Source: Candidatus Eiseniibacteriota bacterium (GTDB lineage: Bacteria; Eisenbacteria; RBG-16-71-46). Taken from it: 64,000 bases of DNA. The stretch spans positions 124,001 through 188,000 of the forward strand of contig JADJLL010000008.1 of assembly GCA_016710095.1 (NCBI GenBank), in the 5' to 3' direction. Position numbers and translations under genes: made by a program. Positions 19,669 through 28,132 of the stretch are shown one piece after another (within the stretch, counting starts at the first letter, position 1; the number at the start of each line of letters is the position of its first letter). The notes under the pieces were generated by a model, which saw only the letters and a program-made list of their open reading frames with translations, was not told the origin of the DNA and ran no database searches.

Positions 19669-21102
19669 ATGTCCGGCACTCCCGCACCTCCCGACCTCTC
19701 GCGCCTCGTTCCGCGCGACCTGGTCGCCGAACTCCTCGCGATCGCCCGCAGCGGCGGCGCCGAGTTCGCCGACGTGTTCGCCGAGCACACCGTGCTCACC
19801 GGCCTGTCGTTCGACGAGGGCCGGGTCAAGACCGCCTCGTACTCCGTGCTCGGCGGCATCGGCGTGCGCGCCGTGATCGGCGAGCAGACGGGCTACGCGT
19901 ACGCCGACGGCTACTCCGCCGAAGACGCGCGCGAAGCCGCCCGCGTGGCCTCGCGCATCTCGCGCGAAGGGCGCGGCGCCGAGCCGCGCGCGTTCCGCGT
20001 GGTGGACGCGAAGGCGCCGTTCACCCTGAGCGCACCCGCGACGCTCGTGCTCGACGAGCCGAAGCGCGTGGACCTGCTGCGCCGCGCCGACGCCGCGGCG
20101 CGCGGCCACGACGGCCGCGTGCACGAAGTGAGCGCGTCCATGGCCACGTCGGCCAAGCGCTTCCTGATCGCGAACACCGACGGCGTGTGGGCCGAGGACA
20201 CGACGCACCTCTCGCGCCTCGTCGTGAGCGCGCTGGCGCTCGACGGCAACGAGCGCCAGGAAGGCTTCGCCGCCGCGGGCGGCTGCGTCGAGGCGGACTA
20301 CTACACGAGCGAGCGCACGCCCGAGTCCATCGCGCTCGAGGCCGCGAGCGGCGCCGTGCTCCTGCTGAGCGCGCGCGAGCCCGAAGCGGGCTCCTACCCC
20401 GTCGTCGTGTGCAACGGCTGGGGCGGCGTGATGGTGCACGAGTGCTTCGGCCACAGCATGGAAGGGGACACGATCCGCAAGAAGTCGTCGATCCGCGCGA
20501 CGCAGATGGGACAGAAGGTCGCCGCCGACGGCGTGACGATCGTGGACTCCGGGCTCATTCCGTTCTCGCGCGGCTCGTTCCGCGTGGACGACGAGGGCAC
20601 GCCCGCGCAGCGCACGGTGCTCGTGCAGGACGGCGTGCTCGTCGGCTACCTGTGGGACCGGCTCAACGGCGCGCTCACGGGCAATGCGTCCACCGGCAAC
20701 GGCCGGCGCGCGTCGTACCGCGACTACCCGCTCTGCCGCATGACGAACACGTACATCGAGCCGGGCGCGCACGCGCCGGACGAGCTGATCGCGTCGGTCA
20801 AGCGCGGGCTCTTCTGCAAGAAGCTCGGCGGCGGCTCGGTCAATCCCGCCGACGGCAACTTCTCGTTCCAGGTCACCGAAGCGTGGCAGATCGAGGACGG
20901 CAAGCTCACGCATCCCGTGCGCAACGCGACGCTCGCGGGCAACGGCAACGACGCGATGCTCAAGATCGACGGCGTCGGCAACGACCTCGCGATCGACGGC
21001 ACGACCGGCTCGTGCGGCAAGGACGGGCAGTGGAAGCCCGTCGGCGTCGGCCAGCCCACCGTGCGGTTCACCGGCATCACCGTGGGAGGAACCGCCGTAT
21101 GA
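19669..21102 (+). CDS. tldD: TldD metalloprotease subunit
   Basis: 477 aa from ATG 19669, preceded by AAGGAAGAGG. The longer upstream frame runs into the aberrant block and is not used. The zinc protease motif is clear: VHECFGHSMEGD (HExxxH). Other family marks are GGIGVRAVIGEQTGYAYADGYS and PADGNFSFQVTEAWQIEDGKLTHPVRNATLAGNG. TldD forms a heterodimer with TldE that trims unfolded peptides, for example in microcin maturation and antitoxin degradation. The ATGA overlap with the next gene fits the obligate pair. Confidence 0.95.
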   Translation: MSGTPAPPDLSRLVPRDLVAELLAIARSGGAEFADVFAEHTVLTGLSFDEGRVKTASYSVLGGIGVRAVIGEQTGYAYADGYSAEDAREAARVASRISREGRGAEPRAFRVVDAKAPFTLSAPATLVLDEPKRVDLLRRADAAARGHDGRVHEVSASMATSAKRFLIANTDGVWAEDTTHLSRLVVSALALDGNERQEGFAAAGGCVEADYYTSERTPESIALEAASGAVLLLSAREPEAGSYPVVVCNGWGGVMVHECFGHSMEGDTIRKKSSIRATQMGQKVAADGVTIVDSGLIPFSRGSFRVDDEGTPAQRTVLVQDGVLVGYLWDRLNGALTGNASTGNGRRASYRDYPLCRMTNTYIEPGAHAPDELIASVKRGLFCKKLGGGSVNPADGNFSFQVTEAWQIEDGKLTHPVRNATLAGNGNDAMLKIDGVGNDLAIDGTTGSCGKDGQWKPVGVGQPTVRFTGITVGGTAV

Positions 21103-22475
21103 GCGCGCGCCACGCCACTCCGGAAGCGCTTCTCTCGCACGCCGCCGCCGCGCTCGAACGCGCGAAGGCAGCGGGCGCGCACGTCGCCGACGCCTGCGTC
21201 GAAAGCTCGCGCGCGTTCACCGTGCAGGTGCACGGCGGGCGCATCGAGACGCTCAAGCAGAGCGGCACGCTGGGCCTTGGCCTGCGCGTGATCGTGGACG
21301 ATGCCGTGGGCTTCTGCTCCGGCACCGACCTGTCGCCCGCCGGTCTCGACGACCTCGCGCGCCGCGCCGTCGCGCTCGCGCGCTTCTCGACGCGCGACGC
21401 CGACAACGGCTCGCCCACGCCGGCGGACGCCGGCACGTACGCGGGCGCCGACCTGCAGCTGTTCGACCAGGCCGCGCTCGAGCTGCCGGTCGAGCGCAAG
21501 ATCGACCTCGCGCTCGAGCTGGAGCGCATCGCGCTCGGCGCGGACCCGCGCGTGACGCGCACCGACGGCGCGCTCGTGTCGAGCAGCGGCGGCGCGTTCG
21601 CGATCGCCAACTCGCACGGCATCGCGCGCGCCTGGGAAGGCACGAGCGTGAGCGCGTGGGTCGTGGCGCTCGCCGACGACCGCGACGGCCGCCAGCAGAC
21701 GGGCGTCTACGGGATGACGAAGCGCCATCTCGCCGACATGGCGAGCATGGAGTCCATCGCGCGCGAGGCCGCGCGCCGCGCGGTGTCGCGCGTCGGCGCG
21801 CGCAGCGTGCCCGCCGCGCGCGTGCCCGTGGTGATGAGCCCGGACATCGCCGCGTCGTGGATCGGCGAGATGTACGAGGCGTTCACGGGCGAAGCCGTGA
21901 TCAAGAAGAGCTCGTGGCTCACCGAGAAGCTCGGCACCGCGATCGCCTCGCCGCTCTTTTCGCTCGTGGACGACGGCGCGATGGTGCGCGGTCTCGGCAG
22001 CTCGCCCTACGACGGCGAGGGCGTCGCGACGCGGCGCAACCTGCTCGTGGACCGCGGCACGTGCGCGTCGTTCGCGTACGACCACTATCACGCGCGCCGC
22101 GCGAGGACGGCGCTCACGGGCAACGGCATCCGCGGCTTCGGCAGCACGCCGGGCATCGGCTACCACAACCTGTACGTGCCGGCCGGCGAGAGCTCGCCCG
22201 AGGCGATCCTGAAGTCCGTGGACCGGGGCTTCTACTTCGACGACCAGGGCTCGTTCGGCTTCAACCCGGTGACGGGCGACTACTCGTACCAGGCGCAGGG
22301 CTTCTGGATCGAGAAGGGCGAGCTGGCCTATCCCGTGGACGGCGTCACCGTGGCCGGGCACTCGCTCGACATGCTGAAGCACGTGGCGGCGGTCGGCAGC
22401 GACCTCGAGTTCCGCACGAGCACGGCGTGCCCGACGCTGCTGATCTCGGAGATGACCGTCAGCGGCAACGGCTGA
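21099..22475 (+). CDS. pmbA: TldE/PmbA partner subunit
   Basis: 458 aa starting at ATG 21099 in the TldD stop. Shares the TldD/E fold (GTLGLGLRVIVDDAVGFCSGTDL, GFGSTPGIGYHNLYVPAGESSPEAIL, NPVTGDYSYQAQGFWIEKGELAYPVDGVTVAG) but has no HExxxH in the corresponding region (VVMSPDIAASWIGEMYEAFTGEAV), as expected for the non-catalytic subunit. Ends convergently with the nitroreductase gene, 18 nt away. Confidence 0.93.
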   Translation: MSARHATPEALLSHAAAALERAKAAGAHVADACVESSRAFTVQVHGGRIETLKQSGTLGLGLRVIVDDAVGFCSGTDLSPAGLDDLARRAVALARFSTRDADNGSPTPADAGTYAGADLQLFDQAALELPVERKIDLALELERIALGADPRVTRTDGALVSSSGGAFAIANSHGIARAWEGTSVSAWVVALADDRDGRQQTGVYGMTKRHLADMASMESIAREAARRAVSRVGARSVPAARVPVVMSPDIAASWIGEMYEAFTGEAVIKKSSWLTEKLGTAIASPLFSLVDDGAMVRGLGSSPYDGEGVATRRNLLVDRGTCASFAYDHYHARRARTALTGNGIRGFGSTPGIGYHNLYVPAGESSPEAILKSVDRGFYFDDQGSFGFNPVTGDYSYQAQGFWIEKGELAYPVDGVTVAGHSLDMLKHVAAVGSDLEFRTSTACPTLLISEMTVSGNG

Positions 22476-22493
22476 CGCGAAGCGCGCGACGCG

Positions 22494-23708
22494 CTACGCG
22501 CGGTGCCAGCTCGTGACGAGCGCCACCGCGCGGCGCGGCGAGGCGGGCACCGTGCGCGCGTGGCCGAGGCGCACGAGCAGCAGCGGCTCTTCGTTCGTGA
22601 CGCCGAACGCCTTCGCGATGCCGGCGCGGCCGGCCTCGGTCTGCGTGGCGGCCGACAGCGGCTGCTGCGCGAGCCCGAGCGCGGTGGCCTTGAGCGCGAA
22701 GCGTTCGTAGGCCTGTCCCGCGAGGATCGCCGTCGAATCGGTGCGGCGCGGCGCGGTGATCAGCGCGAGCGCGCCGGAAGCGCGCACGAGTTCGTTCGTC
22801 TCGTGGCCGAGCCAGCCGAGGCTCCAGCGGCGGAAGTGCCCGCCCGGGCGCATCGAGCTTTCGGCGAACCAGCCGAACGGTCCGTCGTAGCCGAGGCGTT
22901 CGGCGGTGACGCCGTCGCCGCGGCGGCGCGCGTCGCCGTCGGACTCGCGCAGCCACGCCTGATGATCGGTGCGGATGCGCGTGTCGCGGGCGCCGGCGAC
23001 CGCGGCGTCGCTGACGGCGTTCGCCGCGCGGGCGATGCCGCGGCGATCCTCGAGCCAGTGCAGCCGGATCTCCTCGGGCATCTGCGAATGGAGCGCGGCG
23101 CGCTGCGTGATCGTGATCCCGCGTCCTTCGTAAGACCGGGCGTTGCTGCGGCGCTCGGCGATGGCGGCGAACAGCGCGCCGTCGCGGCGGGCGTCGGTCG
23201 GCTGCCAGCTCACGGTCGCGGCGACGAGCGGCGCGCCCGGGCGCGAGGCCAGCCCCCAGGGCAGGTAGTGCACGGTCGGCTGCTGGCCCCAGGCGCGGGC
23301 GGCGACGAGCAGGTTCTCGAGCGCGGCACCGAGCGACATCTGCGCGAAGCGCAGGTCGGGATCGCAGCCCGGGAGCGTGCGCGCGGGATCGAGTACGAGC
23401 CTCAGCTGTCCGTCGTCGTGCTCGAACCGCCAGGGCTGCGAGTTCCAGTGGCTCGGCGCGAGGATCGCGGCGCCGACGAGCGCGGCGACCGCGTCGTGTG
23501 GCGCGCCCGGCATGGTGTCGGGCAGCGACCACGGCTGCAGCGGCAGCCGATCGGACGCCTTGGCCGCCCACGCGAACGCGGGCGGCAAGGTCGTGGCGAT
23601 CGTGGCGCCTCCGAGAAGCACGAGGAAGCGGCGGCGATCGAGCGTGAGGGTGCGGAACTCAGCCCGTGAGTCGGACGGGCCGAAATGCCGCGGCAACTTC
23701 TCGGACAT
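22494..23708 (-). CDS. Tat-exported Acg-like nitroreductase-family protein
   Basis: 404 aa from ATG 23708 (MSEKLPRHFG). An upstream in-frame start overlaps the divergent gene and is rejected. Residues 28-48 hold a twin-arginine-type signal (TLDRRRFLVLLGGATIATT). The FMN-binding phrase APSHWNSQPWRFE near residue 85 and AERRSNARSYEG further on are typical of Acg-type flavin-binding relatives of nitroreductases. Tat export would carry folded FMN-bound protein to the periplasm. Substrate unknown; some Acg proteins may only store FMN. Confidence 0.82.
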   Translation of the reverse strand: MSEKLPRHFGPSDSRAEFRTLTLDRRRFLVLLGGATIATTLPPAFAWAAKASDRLPLQPWSLPDTMPGAPHDAVAALVGAAILAPSHWNSQPWRFEHDDGQLRLVLDPARTLPGCDPDLRFAQMSLGAALENLLVAARAWGQQPTVHYLPWGLASRPGAPLVAATVSWQPTDARRDGALFAAIAERRSNARSYEGRGITITQRAALHSQMPEEIRLHWLEDRRGIARAANAVSDAAVAGARDTRIRTDHQAWLRESDGDARRRGDGVTAERLGYDGPFGWFAESSMRPGGHFRRWSLGWLGHETNELVRASGALALITAPRRTDSTAILAGQAYERFALKATALGLAQQPLSAATQTEAGRAGIAKAFGVTNEEPLLLVRLGHARTVPASPRRAVALVTSWHRA

Positions 23709-23841
23709 GGCCCGGAAGGTGGCAGGGCCGGCCCGCCGGGTCAACGCCGCACTCTCAAGGCGCTGTGAAATGGACGCTTGAGGGGGCGTTTCGGGGCGCT
23801 CGGGCCTTGTTCCGCCCTTTGGCGCGGCTAGCTTGCGCCGC

Positions 23842-24360
23842 ATGACACCGACCCGGTTCGTGACCGATGCGTCGCTCGCGCTGGTGGCCCGGCGGCTCCG
23901 CCAGCTGGGCTACGACGTCGAGCTTCACCGCGGCGCGCGCCTCGAGGAGCTGCTCGAGGCCGCCGCGCGCGACGGCAGGACCGTGCTGACGCGGAGCGCG
24001 CGGAAGCCGAAGCGCTGGAGCGCGGTCGCGACCGTGCGGGTGGAGGACGCCGATCCGGCTGCCACGGTGCGATCGGTGGCCGGGCAAGCGGAGCCCTCGG
24101 GCGCGCCGCTCAGCCGGTGCTCGCACTGCAACCATCCCCTGCGCGTGCGCTCGGCGTTCGAGGCGCACGGCGAGGTCCCGGGCCGGGTCGCGCGCCGGGG
24201 CGGTCCGCTCTGGAGCTGCACCGGGTGCGGGCAGTGGTTCTGGCTCGGCAGCCATACCGACGGACTTCGGGCATGGTTCGAGGGCGCACTCGGACGGGCG
24301 ATCGCGTGGCCGGAGGTTCCTCCGCGCGAAGAGGGGCGAAAGACCCATCCCGACCGCTGA
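23842..24360 (+). CDS. Mut7-C RNase domain protein
   Basis: 172 aa from ATG 23842. The N-terminal PIN-like Mut7-C part is FVTDASLALVARRLRQLGYDVELHRGARLEELLEAAARDGRTVLTRS with the early acidic residue (D9). The C-terminal zinc ribbon has C-x2-C pairs (CSHCNHPL and CTGCGQWFWLGSH), the family signature. Predicted RNase or RNA-binding protein of unknown target. Divergent from the nitroreductase with 133 nt between starts. Confidence 0.88.
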   Translation: MTPTRFVTDASLALVARRLRQLGYDVELHRGARLEELLEAAARDGRTVLTRSARKPKRWSAVATVRVEDADPAATVRSVAGQAEPSGAPLSRCSHCNHPLRVRSAFEAHGEVPGRVARRGGPLWSCTGCGQWFWLGSHTDGLRAWFEGALGRAIAWPEVPPREEGRKTHPDR

Positions 24361-24509
24361 AAATCAGGGCCTTGCACAATCCTGTATTGCGCGAGGGTGT
24401 CGGAATCCACGACAATAATTCCGTGGGCGCGTGCTGCACGCTGGAATCGAACCCGGAGAGATCGTGGGGAGAGGTTCGACCCGGTTGCGCACGCGCTCTT
24501 GAAGTGAGA

Positions 24510-24558
24510 AACGCCAGGTTCGGACGGGCGACCTTCCCGTCCACCTGGCGTTTTCTTT
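24510..24558 (+). terminator. Strong intrinsic terminator, possibly of an unannotated RNA
   Basis: AACGCCAGG (24510-24518) pairs with CCTGGCGTT (24544-24552), and inside it GGACGGG pairs with CCCGTCC. A TTTTCTTTT tract follows. It lies 150 nt after the Mut7-C stop. It could end that transcript or an RNA beginning around 24420, where a weak TTGCGC-18-GACAAT promoter-like pair can be drawn. Confidence 0.8.
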
Positions 24559-24563
24559 TGGTT

Positions 24564-24685
24564 GTGGTTCGGAGAATGTTGCTGGCCCTCTTTCGCCTCT
24601 TTCCGACCCGGCAAGCTGTTGTCACTGCGTGAATGTCCCGGGGTGATCCGGCCGAAAACAGGCCCGGCAACATTCTGCGAACCAC
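24564..24685. repeat. Long inverted repeat in 388-nt intergenic region
   Basis: Arms 24564-24582 (GTGGTTCGGAGAATGTTGC) and 24667-24685 are inverted with 18 of 19 matches and enclose 84 nt. No gene is visible in 24361-24748. The structure could be a folded 5' leader of the glycosyltransferase gene (start 24749), an RNA, or the remnant of a small element. Confidence 0.7.
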
Positions 24686-24748
24686 GGGGGATGGACTAAA
24701 CTCCCGATCCCTTTCGCCGGGCTGCACTTCCCTTCCCCTTCGGGGCAC

Positions 24749-25603
24749 ATGGACCTTTCGGCCGTCGTCGTCACCTGGAACTCGCGCGCGCACATCCTCG
24801 AGTGCCTCCGCTCGCTCGATCGTGCCCGGGGCGCTCTGGCGATGGACGTCTTCGTCGTGGACAACGCGTCCTCCGACGACACGGTCGCGCTCGTCGAACG
24901 CGAGGCGCCCTGGGCGCGCGTCGTCCAGACGGGCGGCAACCTCGGCTACGCGAAGGCGGTCAACCGCGGCATCCGCGAGTCCGCCGGCGAGTTCGTGCTC
25001 GTGCTCAACCCGGACTGCGTCGTCGCCCCCGGCGCGCCCGAAGCGCTCGTCGCCTGGATGCGCGCCCACCCGCGCTCCGCGATCGCCGGCCCGCTCATCC
25101 GCAACACCGACGGCACGGTCGAGTTCAGCGCGCGGTCGTTCCCGGACCACTTCACGTTCCTGTTCAACCGCTACTCGCTGCTCACCAAGCTCTGGCCGGG
25201 CAACCCGTGGACGAAGCGCTACCTGCTCTCCGACTGGGACCACACGAGCGATCGCGAAGTGGACTGGGTCTCCGGCGCGGCGATGTGCGCGCGCCGAACG
25301 GCCGTTCAACAGGCCGGCGGCATGGACGAGACGTACTTCATGTTCAACGAGGACGTGGACTGGTGCCACACCCTCAAGAAGGCCGGCTTCACGATCGACT
25401 TCGTGGCGGCCGCCGAAGTCACGCACCACATCGGCGCCAGCAAAGGCCGCGTCTCGGACAAGGTCATCCTCGAGCGCCACCGCGGCATGATCCACTACTT
25501 CCGCAAACACCACCGCGTGAACCCGCTCGTCGACGCCGTCGCGGCCGCGTTCATCCTCCTGCGCGCCCGGCTCATGCTGGCCGCGAACGCGATGCGCCGA
25601 TGA
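24749..25603 (+). CDS. GT2-family glycosyltransferase
   Basis: 284 aa. GT-A fold: LSAVVVTWNSRAHILECLRSL, DVFVVDNASSDDTV, NLGYAKAVNRGI and the DxD-like NPDCVV (about residues 88-93), then the acceptor motif FNEDVDWCHTLKKAGF. The pattern matches rhamnosyltransferase-like enzymes of surface polysaccharide synthesis. A C-terminal hydrophobic helix may tether it to the membrane. Overlaps the WecA-like gene by ATGA, so both probably act in the same polysaccharide or O-antigen pathway. Confidence 0.9.
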   Translation: MDLSAVVVTWNSRAHILECLRSLDRARGALAMDVFVVDNASSDDTVALVEREAPWARVVQTGGNLGYAKAVNRGIRESAGEFVLVLNPDCVVAPGAPEALVAWMRAHPRSAIAGPLIRNTDGTVEFSARSFPDHFTFLFNRYSLLTKLWPGNPWTKRYLLSDWDHTSDREVDWVSGAAMCARRTAVQQAGGMDETYFMFNEDVDWCHTLKKAGFTIDFVAAAEVTHHIGASKGRVSDKVILERHRGMIHYFRKHHRVNPLVDAVAAAFILLRARLMLAANAMRR

Positions 25604-26691
25604 TCGTGCCCTACTCGCTCCAGATCGCCCTCGCCGCGGCGCTCGTGGCGCTCGCCCTCACGCCGCTCGCCCGCGCACTCGCCATTCGCGTCGGCGCGAT
25701 GGACTTGCCCGACGCGCGCCGCGTGCACGACCAGCCGATGCCGCGCTTCGGCGGGCTCGCGATCGCGGCCGGCGTGCTCGGCGTCGCCTGGCTCGCGCGG
25801 CTGCTGCCCGGACCGGCGGCGACGCTCGATCCGCGGCCGCTGCTCGGACTCACCTGCGCCTCGATCCCGATCCTCGCGCTCGGCATGGCCGACGACCGCT
25901 GGAGCGTCAGCCCGTGGGTGAAGCTCGCCGTGCAGGCGTGCGCGGCGCTCACGCTCACCGTGTTCGGCTACGGCGTGCCGCTGCTCACCAACCCGCTCGG
26001 TCCGGCGATCGAACTCGGCGCGTTCAACGTGCCGGTCACGATGCTCTGGGTGCTCACGGTCACGAACGCGATCAACCTGATCGACGGACTCGACGGACTC
26101 GCCTCGGGCGTCGTCATGATCGCGAGCGCGGCGCTCTGGACGGTCGCGCGGCTGCACTCCGACTTCTACGTCATGTTCATCGCGGCGCTGCTCATCGGTT
26201 CGTGCGCGGGGTTCCTGCGCTGGAACTTCCCGCCCGCGCGCGTCTTCATGGGCGACACGGGCAGCCAGTTCCTCGGGCTCACGCTGTCCGCCGTCTCGCT
26301 GCTCGAGAACCGCAAGGGCACGGCCGCGGTCACGCTGCTGCTGCCGCTCGTCGCGCTCGGCGTGCCGCTCGCCGACAGCGCGATCGCGTTCCTGCGCCGC
26401 GCGGTCAAGCGCCAGCACGTCTTCCGCGGCGACACCGGCCACGTGCACCACCAGCTGCTGCAGGCGGGCCTGTCCAAGCGCGGCGCGCTGTTCGCCATGT
26501 GGGCGCTGTGCGCGTTCTTCGGCGCGATCGCCGTGCTGCTCACGTGGCTGCCGCGCGAGTGGTCGGCGCTGCTCGTCGCGCTGCTCGCCGCCGTGCTGTT
26601 CGTCACGCTCGAGGTCCTGCGCGCGCTGCGCCACGGCCGCGCGCGCGACGCGGCCGCCGCGGCGGCGAAGCGTTCGCCCCGCCGCCGCTGA
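25600..26691 (+). CDS. WecA/TagO-like polyprenyl-phosphate sugar-1-P transferase
   Basis: 363 aa, about 10-11 membrane helices. Active-site motifs of the MraY/WecA family are intact: MADDRWSVSP (Asp pair), NAINLIDGLDGLASG, FMGDTGSQFLG and the cytoplasmic HVHHQLL. It attaches a sugar-1-phosphate (often GlcNAc-1-P) to undecaprenyl phosphate, the first step of O-antigen, teichoic-acid-like or capsule assembly. Ends convergently with 26701. Confidence 0.92.
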   Translation: MIVPYSLQIALAAALVALALTPLARALAIRVGAMDLPDARRVHDQPMPRFGGLAIAAGVLGVAWLARLLPGPAATLDPRPLLGLTCASIPILALGMADDRWSVSPWVKLAVQACAALTLTVFGYGVPLLTNPLGPAIELGAFNVPVTMLWVLTVTNAINLIDGLDGLASGVVMIASAALWTVARLHSDFYVMFIAALLIGSCAGFLRWNFPPARVFMGDTGSQFLGLTLSAVSLLENRKGTAAVTLLLPLVALGVPLADSAIAFLRRAVKRQHVFRGDTGHVHHQLLQAGLSKRGALFAMWALCAFFGAIAVLLTWLPREWSALLVALLAAVLFVTLEVLRALRHGRARDAAAAAAKRSPRRR

Positions 26692-26700
26692 CCGCACGCC

Positions 26701-27432
26701 TCACTCGTCGAGCGCCTGCAGTTCGAACGGCAACTCGCCGGTCGTGAACGGCTTCGTGGACTGCTCGATCGCCTGACGGCAGCGCGCCTCGCGTTCGCGG
26801 CCCTCGCTCACGGGCAGCGTCGGCGCCTGCAGCACCAGCTGCCGCGCCCGGCCGCCGAGCGTCACGCGCACGACCATCGCGTCGCGCTCACCGAGCCGCT
26901 CGTCGGCGAGCACGCGGCCGGCGCGGTGGCCCAGCCACTCGCGTACGCGCACGCGCGCGCCGCGGCCGTCGCGCTCGCGGAACACCACGAACCCGTCGCC
27001 CGCGCGCGAGCGGAACACGGCCGACGTGCCGTCGAGCACGCCGACGCCGCTGAACACGATCTCCGGGTCGCCGCCGAAGCCGCCGCGCGCGGCCCGGCGC
27101 GCCTCGTCGCCCACCGTCGTCGCTCCGGCGCCGCGGCGCACGCGGAACGGCGTGCCCGCCGCGCCGGGCGCGTCCTCGAGCACCGTCACCTGCAGCATCG
27201 CGTAGCCGTCGACGTAGCCGCCGCCGCCGTGACGGCACTTGCCCGCCATCGCGCACCAGTCGCCGCCACCCAGGCACAGCGCGCCGCCGGCCGCGGACTG
27301 CTCGCACCACATGCTCGCGTTGCACTGCATGCACGCTCCCGCCGACGCCGGAGCGGTCGCGATCGCCGCCGCCGCAACCGACGCGCACACCGCGGCCACA
27401 CACCGCCACCACCACCCGATCCACTTGCGCAT
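26701..27432 (-). CDS. Secreted Cys-containing protein of unknown function
   Basis: 243 aa from ATG 27432 (MRKWIGWWW) with GGAG upstream. A longer in-frame start overlaps the next gene and gives a non-protein-like leader. Signal peptide residues 1-30 (VCASVAAAAIATAPASAGA) is followed by a Cys-rich head (CMQCNASMWCEQ...CLGGGDWCAMAGKC, six Cys) and an all-beta domain. A late Cys (AREARCRQAIEQ) follows. The head suggests disulfides or metal binding. I do not recognise a family. Confidence 0.65.
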   Translation of the reverse strand: MRKWIGWWWRCVAAVCASVAAAAIATAPASAGACMQCNASMWCEQSAAGGALCLGGGDWCAMAGKCRHGGGGYVDGYAMLQVTVLEDAPGAAGTPFRVRRGAGATTVGDEARRAARGGFGGDPEIVFSGVGVLDGTSAVFRSRAGDGFVVFRERDGRGARVRVREWLGHRAGRVLADERLGERDAMVVRVTLGGRARQLVLQAPTLPVSEGREREARCRQAIEQSTKPFTTGELPFELQALDE

Positions 27433-27532
27433 GGACTCTCCTCGCACGGGGGCAGACCCGCGCGGTCGCACGATGCGTCCGCGCACGGCGATCGCTCTGC
27501 ACGCGGCATGCCGCGACGGAGGAGGGCGCGAA

Positions 27533-28045
27533 TCAGTGCGCGGCGTGCGCCTGACGCTGCATGAGCAGCAGCAGGTAGAACCCGGCGAGCACGATTTCGG
27601 CGAGTTCGGGACGGCGGCGTCCGGCGTCCGACACCTGGACCTGCGTCGTCGCGCGGAACCACGACGGCTTGCGCGCGAACACGACCTGGTCGTGACCGTC
27701 GGCGTCGCGGAACGCCCAGCGGCGTCCCCAGAAATCCACGCGCGCCCACTGGAGCTCGGCGCCTCCCGGGAACACGAGCCGTCCGCCACCGAACCACGAC
27801 GGCTCGAACGTGGCGACGGTCGCGCCGGAGCCGTCCGTCATGCGGATGCGTCCGCGGAACCAGCCTTCGTGGCGGATCTCGCGCTCACCGGCGGACGTCA
27901 CCGCCGCCATGCGCGAGCCCAGCAGCGAGCGCGCTTCGATCGTGGCGAAGCACTCGCCGCCCGAGAGCAGCTCCCAGTGCCGCCGGCCGACGTGCGGCCG
28001 GTTCCACGTCCAATCGTGTTCGAAGGCCTGCTCGAGCGGCTTCAT
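27533..28045 (-). CDS. Hypothetical beta-rich protein
   Basis: 170 aa, no signal peptide. Repeated short strands rich in Trp, Phe and Arg (ARSLLGSRMAAVTSAGEREIRHEGWFRGRIRMTDGSG, FEPSWFGGGRLVFPGGAELQWARVDFWGRRWAFRD) are followed by a C-terminal hydrophobic helix (LAEIVLAGFYLLLLMQR). The layout resembles tubby-like/LURP-one beta barrels with a buried or membrane-inserted C-terminal helix, but this is only a fold impression. It lies 87 nt beyond the outer-membrane protein gene on the same strand. Confidence 0.6.
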   Translation of the reverse strand: MKPLEQAFEHDWTWNRPHVGRRHWELLSGGECFATIEARSLLGSRMAAVTSAGEREIRHEGWFRGRIRMTDGSGATVATFEPSWFGGGRLVFPGGAELQWARVDFWGRRWAFRDADGHDQVVFARKPSWFRATTQVQVSDAGRRRPELAEIVLAGFYLLLLMQRQAHAAH

Positions 28046-28067
28046 GCGCGAGGCTCACCCGGAAACA

Positions 28068-28119
28068 CGTCGCCCGCGCCGCCGGACCGCGAAACGCGGG
28101 GCCGAGGACGCGGGCGGCG
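28068..28119 (-). terminator. Nested hairpin after outer-membrane protein gene
   Basis: CGTCGCCCGCG (28068-28078) pairs with CGCGGGCGGCG (28109-28119) with one G-T wobble, enclosing CCGCG-AAA-CGCGG (28087-28099). It lies just downstream of the minus-strand stop at 28133, and a short T-containing stretch follows on that strand. Confidence 0.5.
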
Positions 28120-28132
28120 AACGTCACGACGA

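Noticed and set aside
18842..19687. Long open frames on both strands through the G/C-rich block (Pro/Gly/Arg-rich proteins)
   Set aside because: They exist only because A/T are missing and stop codons cannot occur. The composition is artefactual.
24440..24500. tRNA-like T-arm (GAGGTTCGACCC) in the intergenic region
   Set aside because: No matching acceptor, D or anticodon arms could be drawn, so no tRNA is called.
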